From NCBI GenBank assembly GCA_046160485.1, contig JBJXGV010000072.1, positions 1-64,000 of the forward strand: a stretch of 64,000 bases of DNA, given 5' to 3'. The DNA is from JBJXGV01 sp046160485 (GTDB lineage Bacteria > Orphanbacterota > Orphanbacteria > JBJXGV01). Made by a program: the position numbers and the translations under genes. Below, one piece after another: positions 9,312 through 16,903 of the stretch. Below the pieces are notes generated by a model, which searched no databases, had not been told where the DNA came from, and was given only the letters and a program-made list of their open reading frames with translations. How positions within the stretch are numbered: the stretch's first letter is position 1; each line of letters begins with the position of its first letter.

Positions 9312-10667
9312 ATGCGCCGTCTTTCCCGCTGCATCTGCCTCGTCGCGCTCGCGGTGGCAACCATAGCGAGCTGCCCGACCCACTCATCCGCCGACCTCTG
9401 GTCGTTCACGTATCAGGGTCGTCTCAAACAGCTCGACGTTCCGCCGACAGGTCTCTGCGATTTCAGTTTCTGCCTCTATGACGATCCCGTTGCCGGAAAC
9501 CTCTTCAACTGCCACGAGAACCCCGGCATCAACGTCGAGGACGGCCTCTTCACGACGACGCTCAACTACGGCCCCGATCCGTGGGACGGCACGCCGAAGT
9601 GGCTCGAGATTCACGTTCGATTCGAAGGCGACGCCGATTGGACGATCCTCTCGCCGCGGCAGGAAGTCACCGCGGCACCCCACTCGATCTATTCGAGTTA
9701 CGCGCAGGTCGCCTGGACCGGCACGAGCCAGTGGGTTTCGGATGGCGCGGATCTGACGTACCCGGGCGGCGGTGTCGGGATCACGGGCTCGTCGTCGCCA
9801 TTCGCGTCGGGCAAGGGCGTCTTCCTCGAGGGCGGGCTTCCCGGTTGGGCTAACATCTTTGCGTACGACTACAGCACCGCGACGCCGCAGACACTCGCGC
9901 TCAATACGCCGGGCGGACGCGTCGGCGTCGGAACGACCGCACCGGCGGCGAAGCTTCACTCGGTGACCACGACAGACGCGGCGGCGATCCGCGGCGAGTA
10001 CAACGGCCAGTTCGGCAACGGCAACGCCGGCGTTCTCGGCATCAGCTACTCGTTCGACACGAGCGGCGTGGGTGTGTGGGGAACGAGCCTGTTCGGCTAC
10101 GGCGTGCGCGGCGATTGCCAAGGCAGCGACGGCGTGTACGGAACGACCGCGAATTCGTTCGCGGCAGGCGGCCACTTCGTGAACACCGCCGGCGGACCGG
10201 CGCTCTACGCGGAAGGACTCGCGAAGGTAAAGACGCTCCAGATTATCGGCGGCGCCGACATCGTCGAAGGCTTCGACACGAGCGACGAGGAGACACATGC
10301 GCCGGGGACCGTCGTCGTGATCGATGACAAACACGCCGGGCACCTGCGCGCGTCGCGCGATCCGTACGACACGAAGGTCGCGGGGGTCGTCTCGGGCGCG
10401 GGCGGGGTCGCGGCTGGAATTCGCCTCGCGCAGGAAGGCGCGCTCGACGGAGAAACGCCCGTGGCGATGACAGGTCGCGTCTACGCGAAATGCTCGTCTG
10501 AGAACGGGCCGATTCGGCCGGGCGATCTCCTCACGACATCGTCCACGACCGGCCATGCGATGCGCGCCACCGACAGCGAGCGCCGCGCCGGCGCCGTTAT
10601 CGGGAAGGCGATGTCCGCTCTCGACGGCGAAACCGGACTCGTGCTCGTGCTCGTCAACCTTCAGTAG
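9312..10667 (+). CDS. Large exported protein with tail-fibre-like repeats
   Basis: 451 residues with a signal peptide (basic start, hydrophobic core, cleavage near HSSA), preceded by GAAAGGAG. The N-terminal part (WSFTYQGRLKQLDVPPTGLC) is the 'FTYQGRL' domain I recognise from FCB and planctomycete cell-surface proteins. The centre contains Gly-rich segments (GVGTTAPAAKLHS, GNGNAGVLGISYS, GVWGTSLFGYGVRG) like those of phage tail fibre or trimeric beta-structures. The C-terminal part (DIVEGFDTSDEETHAPGTVV to MTGRVYAKCS) is conserved in such proteins. No catalytic motif is seen. A structural surface role is inference. A strong stem-loop terminator follows. Confidence 0.75.
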   Translation: MRRLSRCICLVALAVATIASCPTHSSADLWSFTYQGRLKQLDVPPTGLCDFSFCLYDDPVAGNLFNCHENPGINVEDGLFTTTLNYGPDPWDGTPKWLEIHVRFEGDADWTILSPRQEVTAAPHSIYSSYAQVAWTGTSQWVSDGADLTYPGGGVGITGSSSPFASGKGVFLEGGLPGWANIFAYDYSTATPQTLALNTPGGRVGVGTTAPAAKLHSVTTTDAAAIRGEYNGQFGNGNAGVLGISYSFDTSGVGVWGTSLFGYGVRGDCQGSDGVYGTTANSFAAGGHFVNTAGGPALYAEGLAKVKTLQIIGGADIVEGFDTSDEETHAPGTVVVIDDKHAGHLRASRDPYDTKVAGVVSGAGGVAAGIRLAQEGALDGETPVAMTGRVYAKCSSENGPIRPGDLLTTSSTTGHAMRATDSERRAGAVIGKAMSALDGETGLVLVLVNLQ

Positions 10668-10742
10668 GGACGGATTCGATGGCGCCTCGCTGGCGCGTGC
10701 CCGTGTTTCCGCTCGCCGGCGACGCTCGACTCGAATGAACGC

Positions 10743-10775
10743 GGGCCCCGCGGCACGCAGCCGCGGGGCCCTTTC
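10743..10775 (+). terminator. Rho-independent terminator
   Basis: A perfect 11-bp stem (GGGCCCCGCGG at 10743-10753 pairing with 10761-10771) with a 7-base loop is followed by a short T-rich run (TTTC). It ends the transcript carrying the two exported proteins before the convergent mscL gene. Confidence 0.75.
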
Positions 10776-10834
10776 ACGTTCTCGATCGCACTCGCCTGCC
10801 GACGCGCCACGATCGGCGCGCCGTCGCGTCGCTG

Positions 10835-11272
10835 TTACGCGGCGCGCAACTCCGACGTGCAGTGCGGGCAGCGGCTCGCCTTCAACGGGATCGCCGTCGC
10901 GCACATCGGGCAATCCTTCGTCGTCGGCGCCGCCACGGGCGCGGGCGCCTTCAGCTTGTTCATCTGGCTCACGATCATGAAGATCACAAACGCGATGATC
11001 ACGAAGTCGATCACCGTGTTGATGAACGCGCCATACTTGATGACCGGCGCAGACGCTTCTTGCGCCGCCGCGAGGGTCGGATAGGCCGTCTTGCTGAGAT
11101 TGATGAAGAGCTGTGAGAAGTCGACGTTCCCCATGAGCATTCCGATCGGCGGCATGACGACGTCGCCCACGAACGACGAGACGATCTTGCCGAACGCCGC
11201 CCCGATGATGATGCCGACGGCCATGTCCACGACGTTCCCGCGCATTGCGAAAGCCTTGAAGTCCTTCAGCAC
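10835..11272 (-). CDS. mscL: Large-conductance mechanosensitive channel MscL
   Basis: 145 residues, GTG start with TGGAGGA upstream. It opens under membrane tension to release solutes on hypo-osmotic shock, as a homopentamer in the inner membrane. The N-terminal amphipathic helix and TM1 (MRGNVVDMAVGIIIGAAFG) are canonical, and TM2 lies at about residues 80-103. The C-terminal cytoplasmic tail is extended by a likely zinc ribbon (CPMC at 121-124 and CPHC at 135-138), replacing the usual helical bundle end; this variant occurs in several phyla. An MscS-like channel lies about 3.4 kb away. Confidence 0.96.
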   Translation of the reverse strand: MLKDFKAFAMRGNVVDMAVGIIIGAAFGKIVSSFVGDVVMPPIGMLMGNVDFSQLFINLSKTAYPTLAAAQEASAPVIKYGAFINTVIDFVIIAFVIFMIVSQMNKLKAPAPVAAPTTKDCPMCATAIPLKASRCPHCTSELRAA

Positions 11273-11419
11273 GAATTGATCCTCCAGCTACGATTCCATT
11301 GGAAGCTCGTCAGCGCGCGCCCCTTTGAATCGAGAACGCGCGCAACGAGCGAGACGTTGCGTCGCCGCCACCACCACCCGCCAGACTCGCGGCAACCGCG
11401 AATCGTGGCCTCTTGCGAA

Positions 11420-12460
11420 TTAGAGGAAGTTGTAGGTCAGGCCGATCGCGAGCGTCTGTTTGAATTGCCCGCCCTTGCGTATCCCGCGGTCGACTTGCTC
11501 GATCAGGATCTCCGCCGGCAGGGCCGTGTCGACGTTCGTCGCCTCGTCGAACTTGTTGTAGACCCACTGGAGGTAGAGGTTGACGCTGACCAGCTTCGTG
11601 ATCTGCGACGTGAACGTGTTCTGAAAGTTCACGTCGGGCGACTTCCAGAAATCCGCGACGGCTTCACGGCCGGGAGCAGCCGCCTGCGCGATCTTGTCGA
11701 AGTCCTCGAGATCCCCGGAGCTACTCAGGAAGACCGGCATAAACGCGAGGAGCTTTCCCGTGTAGGTGACACGATTGTCGAGGATCGGGCGCTTCACGTC
11801 GGTCTGCCACTCGAAGCCGCCATCGTTCGTCGTGACACTCTCCTTCGTCATACCGGTGTCATCAGTGAAGAACCGGCTGATGTTCTGGCGGAAACCGAAT
11901 CCGAGCCGAGTGATCGCCTCGCGCGAGTCCGTCTTCTCGAGAACGCGCGCGATACCCGCGGTCTCCTTGAGGCGGATCGGATTGAACCCGATCCGTCCGA
12001 TCGGATTGCTCTCGTCCGCGAACTGCGAGTCGAGACGGAACGCGACGTACGGGTCCGCGAACTTGTCGAGCGTAAAGCGCCCGACCGATTCGAACTGGAT
12101 GAGATCGGTCGTCTTCTCCGGCGAGTCCCACTTCCGCTTTCCGGAGCCCGCCGTCTCCTCGACCTGGCGCAGCGTCTGCCCGTACGCGAGCTGAAGCGCG
12201 TTCGACCAGTTGTATTTCTTCGTGAACTGGCGCTCGGCGCCAAGATTCGATCCGAGCACCCACGTCACCGAGCCCTTGTCGCCGCCCGACCAGTTGTCGC
12301 TGAACGCGCTCTCGGCGAGGTTGAGGTTCGACGAGACCGAGAGCTTCCACGGGCCTGGCTCGTGAGACTTCTTCTCCGTCGCCTCCTGGGCGCGGACACT
12401 CGTGGCCGCCATCAACGCGGCGGCCGCGAGCGAACAGACAATCCGGAAGTTCCTCTGCAA
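11420..12460 (-). CDS. DUF3078-type outer-membrane beta-barrel protein
   Basis: 346 residues, TTG start with GAAAGGAG upstream. A signal peptide ends near VRAQ. The mature start WKLSVSSNLNLAESAFSDNW followed by GGDKGSVTW is the hallmark of DUF3078, a family of outer-membrane barrels best known from Bacteroidetes. The rest alternates polar and aromatic residues as in barrel strands and ends in LTYNFL. Function in the family is not known. It lies 48 bp downstream of the peptidoglycan-binding repeat protein on the same strand and may share its transcript. Confidence 0.85.
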   Translation of the reverse strand: MQRNFRIVCSLAAAALMAATSVRAQEATEKKSHEPGPWKLSVSSNLNLAESAFSDNWSGGDKGSVTWVLGSNLGAERQFTKKYNWSNALQLAYGQTLRQVEETAGSGKRKWDSPEKTTDLIQFESVGRFTLDKFADPYVAFRLDSQFADESNPIGRIGFNPIRLKETAGIARVLEKTDSREAITRLGFGFRQNISRFFTDDTGMTKESVTTNDGGFEWQTDVKRPILDNRVTYTGKLLAFMPVFLSSSGDLEDFDKIAQAAAPGREAVADFWKSPDVNFQNTFTSQITKLVSVNLYLQWVYNKFDEATNVDTALPAEILIEQVDRGIRKGGQFKQTLAIGLTYNFL

Positions 12461-12508
12461 ATTCGCTCCTTTCGATTCAGTGAGACGCTGGGTGGAAAAG
12501 CCGCGTGA

Positions 12509-13477
12509 CTAGCCGCCCACCGTGACGCCGAGCTTGGCCAGAGTGTCGAGCGTAAGACCGCCGGTCGGAAGCGAGTTCGCGACCTGGAACGAGTGGACCG
12601 CGGTCATCGTCTGCGAGCCGAGAACGCCGTCGATCGAGCCGGGCGAGTGGCCGGCGTCCTGGAGCGCGCGCTGGATCTGATAGATGAGCGAGTTGCTCAT
12701 GTTCGTCTCGCAGAGAACCGGCTGCCATTCCATGTAGCCTTCGGTGACCTGAGCCGTGTTCGTGACGGTCTGGTACTCGGCGGGAATTTCTGTCCGGTGC
12801 ACTTCTGCCGGCGCGACGAGCTTCTTCACGTGGATCGTCTTGTACTCGGCCGGAATCTCGATGACGCGCGTCGTCGGCGGCGTCTTCATCACCCGGCGCG
12901 AAACCGTCTTGTACTCCGCCGGGATCTCGATCTCGCGCGTCGTCGCCGGCGTCTTGAGAACCCGCTTGGAAATCGTCTTGTAGCGCGCGGGCACTTCGAC
13001 GAGGCACATGATCTCGCCCGTGTGACCGTTGATCCTGGTGACCGGGCTCCGCCCCTTCTTCCACGTCGTGTGCGCCGCCTCTTCGAGAACCTGCTCGGTC
13101 GTCGTCTCGTACACCGCCGGAACCTCGACGAGTTGCTTCGCGGCCGGCTTCACGAGGACGGTCTCCTCTTCTATCGCGTACTCGGCGGGGACGATCTCGA
13201 GGCGCTGCGAGGCCGCCTTCACGAGCACCTGCTCATCGACCATCTCGTATCGTTCGGGCGTCACGCTCACGCGATCCGAAGCCTCGCGTTTGAGAACCTG
13301 AGTCGTCTCGGTCTTGTAGGTCGGCGGAACGTAGACGCGCGCATAACACTCCCCTGCCTTCGCGTTGGGCGGGAAGAGATCGTCTTCCGCGCCAGCCGCG
13401 GTGTAGCTCAGGGCGATCAGAGCCGCGCTGACGAACGCGCCCGAAAGAACGAGCAGAGTGCGAAGGGAAATCTTCAC
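12509..13477 (-). CDS. Exported repeat protein with C-terminal peptidoglycan-binding domain
   Basis: 322 residues from the GTG at 13477, chosen because AAGGAGG lies nine bases upstream and VKISLRTLLVLSGAFVSAAL then forms a clean signal peptide. The body holds about eight imperfect repeats of 22-30 residues with the core (V/I)PAEYKTV..(R/Q)V(L/M)K.PA, such as IEIPAEYKTVSRRVMKTPP. The C-terminal about 60 residues are a PG_binding_1 domain (IQRALQDAGHSPGSIDGVLG). It probably sits in the periplasm, bound to the cell wall, perhaps as a spacer or tether. The number and similarity of repeats suggest expansion by duplication. Confidence 0.8.
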   Translation of the reverse strand: MKISLRTLLVLSGAFVSAALIALSYTAAGAEDDLFPPNAKAGECYARVYVPPTYKTETTQVLKREASDRVSVTPERYEMVDEQVLVKAASQRLEIVPAEYAIEEETVLVKPAAKQLVEVPAVYETTTEQVLEEAAHTTWKKGRSPVTRINGHTGEIMCLVEVPARYKTISKRVLKTPATTREIEIPAEYKTVSRRVMKTPPTTRVIEIPAEYKTIHVKKLVAPAEVHRTEIPAEYQTVTNTAQVTEGYMEWQPVLCETNMSNSLIYQIQRALQDAGHSPGSIDGVLGSQTMTAVHSFQVANSLPTGGLTLDTLAKLGVTVGG

Positions 13478-13663
13478 GACGACGTGCCTCCTTGCTTGGG
13501 TTCCAGAGTGCCGCGACGGTCGATCGACGCGACGGTGAGCGGAAGCCACTGCCTCCGACAGGTCCCTAGACCCGGTCCCGGCCGAAAAAGTCACACTGGC
13601 GGTGTGGCGGCGTCGCGAGGGCCGCAACTTCATTCGCGGCAAGGGCGCGGCTTGGCTGGAACC

Positions 13664-13691
13664 TTGACTTGGCACACTCGGCTGCTACAGT
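13664..13691 (+). promoter_or_regulatory. Sigma-70-type promoter of the sigma factor operon
   Basis: TTGACT (13664-13669), a 16-bp spacer and TACAGT (13686-13691), about 34 bp before the TTG start of the sigma factor gene. It has the same spacer as the promoters at 23356 and 26003. Confidence 0.65.
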
Positions 13692-13724
13692 CGGCGACTG
13701 TTCAGGAGCGGCGGGAAGTGACTT

Positions 13725-14363
13725 TTGGCGCGCTCGACGCGTCCATGCGTGAGGAGATCGTTGCGAGCATCGGCGACAACGGAATCAGACGAGCAACTCG
13801 TGGAGCAGGTTCGCAGCGCGCCCCCCGGCGACCTGCGAGCGTTCGAAGCCCTCGTTGCGCGCCACGAGCAGGGGGTTCTGGCCAACTGCCGGTATCTCAC
13901 GGGATCCGCCGATGACGCGGAAGATCTCGCGCAGGAAGTCTTCGTGAAGCTCTACTTCCGCCTCGGCAGCTTCGAAGGGCGCTCTAGTTTTCGAACGTGG
14001 TCGCGGAGGATCAAGGTGAACCACTGTTTGAATTTCATGCGGAAAGTCTCGGGGAAATCGTTCGTCGACGCCGACGATCCGGCCGTCGCGGAGGCGCCCC
14101 AGATGCGGGTGGAGCCCGCGGCGCAGCGCGAACACGCGGCAGCCGATGAGCGAGAGCAGATCCGCGCCGTGCTCGGCGCGATGTCGAACACGCTGCGCAT
14201 TCCGCTCGTACTGCGCGACATGGATGGCCTGACCTACGAGGAGATCGCAGCGGAGTTGGGAATCCAACTTTCCGCGGTCAAGATGCGGATCAAGCGGGCG
14301 CGCGAGGAGTTCCGAACACGGTTCGTCTCCGCGAGCCACGCGCGGGAACCCGGCGGCGCGTAG
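13725..14363 (+). CDS. RNA polymerase sigma-70 family (ECF-type) sigma factor
   Basis: 212 residues, TTG start behind GGGAAG. Region 2 is clear (FEALVARHEQGVLANCRYL, DDAEDLAQEVFVKLY, FRTWSRRIKVNHCLNFMR), followed by a variable acidic linker and region 4 with its helix-turn-helix (LRDMDGLTYEEIAAELGI, LSAVKMRIKRAREEFR). It directs RNA polymerase to an alternative promoter set. It is followed by a tiny membrane-associated protein gene and an MscS-like channel gene, all on one strand with short gaps, which suggests an envelope-stress regulon. No classical zinc-binding anti-sigma factor is present; the 79-residue neighbour is the candidate partner. Confidence 0.92.
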   Translation: MARSTRPCVRRSLRASATTESDEQLVEQVRSAPPGDLRAFEALVARHEQGVLANCRYLTGSADDAEDLAQEVFVKLYFRLGSFEGRSSFRTWSRRIKVNHCLNFMRKVSGKSFVDADDPAVAEAPQMRVEPAAQREHAAADEREQIRAVLGAMSNTLRIPLVLRDMDGLTYEEIAAELGIQLSAVKMRIKRAREEFRTRFVSASHAREPGGA

Positions 14364-14393
14364 CACTTCGTACGAGCGGGCCTAGGAGAGACG

Positions 14394-14633
14394 ATGGACG
14401 AACGGGATCCGATGAGCCCGACGGACGACGATGAACCCCTCAGCGAGATCGCGTCGCTCGTGGAATCACCCTCTCCGCGCTTCCTGACGAGGATCCGCGA
14501 TCGAATTCACCGGCGCGTTCTCGGCAATCAGCTCGCCGAACTCTCTTTTGGTCCCGTTTCAACCGTCTTCGTCGAATTCTTGACGGCGCTGTTCGCGGCG
14601 GTTGCGGGCACAAAGAAACGCGATCGCAGCTAG
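14394..14633 (+). CDS. Small membrane-associated protein, possible sigma-factor partner
   Basis: 79 residues, ATG at 14394 with TAGGAGAG just upstream. Acidic N-terminus (DERDPMSPTDDDEPLSE), a basic helix (PRFLTRIRDRIHRRVLG), then one hydrophobic stretch (VSTVFVEFLTALFAAVAG) and a basic end. There is no zinc-finger signature. Its place between a sigma factor and a mechanosensitive channel, 30 bp after one and 12 bp before the other, makes it a candidate anti-sigma or accessory protein; nothing in the sequence proves it. Confidence 0.72.
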   Translation: MDERDPMSPTDDDEPLSEIASLVESPSPRFLTRIRDRIHRRVLGNQLAELSFGPVSTVFVEFLTALFAAVAGTKKRDRS

Positions 14634-14645
14634 AGGAGGTTTTGA

Positions 14646-15470
14646 ATGGGTGAGGCACCGCTCGACCTGCACGGTCAGCTCGCGCTGATCGGAACGAACA
14701 TGGTGAATTCCGTCGTGACCGCCACGCCGAAGATCGTCGCCGGCGTGGTTGTGGTCGCGCTCGGATTGCTCGCCTCGAAGCTCGTCGCGTTCTCGTTCCG
14801 GCAGGTGCTCGTTCGCGCACGCTTCGATGCGCTTCTGGAAAAACTCGGTATCACGGCGCCGCTGAAGAAGCTCGGAGTTCAGCAGCCGGCGAGTCAGTTC
14901 CTCCCGAAGCTCACGTTCTATGTGCTCGTCCTCCTCCTCTTTCAGACCGTCGCCGATTCTCTGGGGCTGAAGCCGATTTCGGGGGCCATCGGTGGCTTCT
15001 TCGCGTTTCTGCCGAACCTCTGCGCGGCGTTTCTGCTCCTTCTTTTCGGAAGCATGGCCGCGCAATTCGCGGGCGGCGCCGTCACGCGCGTCGCGCTCGA
15101 CTCGGGCATGGAGTTCGGCCCGACGCTCGGACGCATCGTCTCCAGTCTCGTTCTCTTCGTCATCGGAATGATGGCGATCGCGCAGCTTCAGATCGAGACC
15201 GGCATGGTCCACATCGTCACGGGCGGCCTCCTCGCGGGCATCGCGATCGCGTTCGGGCTCTCATTCGGACTCGGGACGCGTGAGTTCACGCGCAACATCA
15301 TCGCCGGCTACTACGCGCGGAAACTGTTCGAGCCGGGAGAACGGATCGAGGTCCGCGGCCAAAGCGGCGTGCTCAAAGCAATCACTCCGGCGTACGTCCT
15401 GCTCGAGGAAAACGGTCAGACGATATCGATCGCGAATAGCGTCTTCCTCGACGAGATCGTAAAGCAGTAG
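14646..15470 (+). CDS. MscS-like small-conductance mechanosensitive channel protein
   Basis: 274 residues, preceded by AGAGGAGG. Four or more hydrophobic helices include the 'conserved TM helix' repeat (IVAGVVVVALGLLASKLVA; LCAAFLLLLFGSMAAQFAGG; GLLAGIAIAFGLSFGLGTRE). After GTREFTRNIIAGYYARKLF comes a short MscS-type beta domain (PGERIEVRGQSGVLKAITPA, ending NSVFLDEIV). It lacks the large C-terminal cage of full MscS. It is expected to gate ion flow under membrane tension. Last gene of the sigma factor operon. Confidence 0.85.
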   Translation: MGEAPLDLHGQLALIGTNMVNSVVTATPKIVAGVVVVALGLLASKLVAFSFRQVLVRARFDALLEKLGITAPLKKLGVQQPASQFLPKLTFYVLVLLLFQTVADSLGLKPISGAIGGFFAFLPNLCAAFLLLLFGSMAAQFAGGAVTRVALDSGMEFGPTLGRIVSSLVLFVIGMMAIAQLQIETGMVHIVTGGLLAGIAIAFGLSFGLGTREFTRNIIAGYYARKLFEPGERIEVRGQSGVLKAITPAYVLLEENGQTISIANSVFLDEIVKQ

Positions 15471-15551
15471 CGGATCCGGCGCGCCGCGGCCGCCGTGAGC
15501 GCGGGCGAACGGGGCCGGCGGCAGCGCGGCGGCGCTATCGCGAAGCCGCCG

Positions 15552-16712
15552 TCACGCGCGCGCGACGATCACGTCGCCGAGCCGCGCGTAGTCGCTCATC
15601 TCGTTGTAGACCTGCGCGGAGAGCCGCACCCAGAGACCTCCGCGCGCGGCGTGGATCTGCGCCTCGATGCGATCCTCGAAGAGGAGGGCGTCTCGCAGGC
15701 GCGCGGCGTCGGCTGCGCTCGCGCCGAGTTGCGCTGGCAGCGCGAACGTCGCCATCGTGCCGATCATCGACTCGGGCACGCCGAGCGCCGCACCCCAGCG
15801 AGCGCTGAGGAATCGCGCGGCCTCCCACACGAGATCGTGGTTGTACGCGCGCACCGCGTCGGCGCCGAGCTCGCGCAGAAACGCGATCCCGTCCGGCGCG
15901 GCAAGGTGAGGCGACGGATCGCGCGTGCCGACGAGATCGAACTCCGCGGCAAAGCCCTGGTCGAGACCCCACGAGATCACCGTCGGATGAAGTCCCTGCT
16001 GTCGCTCGGGCGCGGCCCAGAGAATCCCGCAGCTACGCGGCGTGTAGAGCCACTTGTGCAGGTTCGCGCTGTACCAATCGACGCCGAGCGCGGGGATGTC
16101 GAGCGCGATCGCGCCCGGCGCGTGCGCGCCGTCGGCGAGAACCGCGACGCCGCGCGCGCGGCACGCCGCAGCGATCTGAGCGAGCGGGAATATCAGCGCG
16201 CTCTCCGACGTGATGTGATCGACGATCGCCATGCGTGTGCGCGGACCGATTGCGCCGATGTACGCGTCGGCGATCGCCGCCGAACTTGTCGCCGGATACG
16301 GAAGCTCGACGACGCGCACGTGAGCGCCACGCTCGCGCGCCGCGTACCTAGCCGCGTTCACGATTGCGCCGTACGCGAGACTGCCGATGAGAATCTCATC
16401 GTCCGCGCGGAAATCGAATGAGCGCAGCACGGCGTTGATTCCCGCCGTCACGTTGTCGACGAAGACGATGTCGTCGCCGCGCGCGCCGAGGAATTCGCCG
16501 ACCGCGTCCGCTGCGGCGCGCATTCGCGGCTTCTGCGCACGCGGCGCGCCCACGCCGATACCCGTCAGCTCGCGCAGCAAGAACTTCGAGGGATGGCGCT
16601 CGATCTCGTCGCGGATGCGCTGCTGCGTCGCGAGCACGCGCCGCGGCGGCGCCCCGACCGTTCCGTGATTGAGGTACGTGATCTCAGGATCGATCGCCCA
16701 GGCGTCGAGCAT
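15552..16712 (-). CDS. Class V aminotransferase (isopenicillin-N epimerase-like)
   Basis: 386 residues. The PLP-binding lysine lies in SANLHKWLYTPRSCGILW, and the upstream motifs fit class V (ITYLNHGTVGAPPRRVL at the N-terminus, FVDNVTAGINAVLRS, MAIVDHITSESALIFPL, VLADGAHAPGAIALD). Members of this CefD-like group include epimerases, cysteine desulfurase relatives and kynureninase-like enzymes; the substrate cannot be told from sequence. Cytosolic. It stands alone on its strand, with a TATAAT element about 90 bp upstream. Confidence 0.9.
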   Translation of the reverse strand: MLDAWAIDPEITYLNHGTVGAPPRRVLATQQRIRDEIERHPSKFLLRELTGIGVGAPRAQKPRMRAAADAVGEFLGARGDDIVFVDNVTAGINAVLRSFDFRADDEILIGSLAYGAIVNAARYAARERGAHVRVVELPYPATSSAAIADAYIGAIGPRTRMAIVDHITSESALIFPLAQIAAACRARGVAVLADGAHAPGAIALDIPALGVDWYSANLHKWLYTPRSCGILWAAPERQQGLHPTVISWGLDQGFAAEFDLVGTRDPSPHLAAPDGIAFLRELGADAVRAYNHDLVWEAARFLSARWGAALGVPESMIGTMATFALPAQLGASAADAARLRDALLFEDRIEAQIHAARGGLWVRLSAQVYNEMSDYARLGDVIVARA

Positions 16713-16801
16713 GCGGTGACCGAATTGTGTGTGCGTCAGATGCGATCCTCCGAAGTGCGCGAGCGGTTTCGATTCGCCGGTCGATGGTGATGAAGGCGCC
16801 G

Positions 16802-16807
16802 ATTATA
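16802..16807 (-). promoter_or_regulatory. -10 element upstream of the class V aminotransferase gene
   Basis: A perfect TATAAT on the minus strand, about 90 bp before the aminotransferase ATG. No good -35 hexamer stands 16-18 bp upstream of it. Confidence 0.4.
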
Positions 16808-16903
16808 GCCGAGGCTCCCCAATGAAATGCTATAGAGCCGGACCGCACGGCCTCGCGCGCGGCGACCGCGCGGCGAGCGAAAGCTCCTCGCCGAGCGCGT
16901 GTT

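Noticed and set aside
12756..13301. Direct DNA repeats that might be a mobile-element footprint
   Set aside because: They are coding repeats of the PAEYKTV protein, in frame and diverged.
12593..13915. Plus-strand frame opposite the repeat protein
   Set aside because: It mirrors the repeats; the minus-strand reading has a signal peptide, a ribosome-binding site and a peptidoglycan-binding domain.
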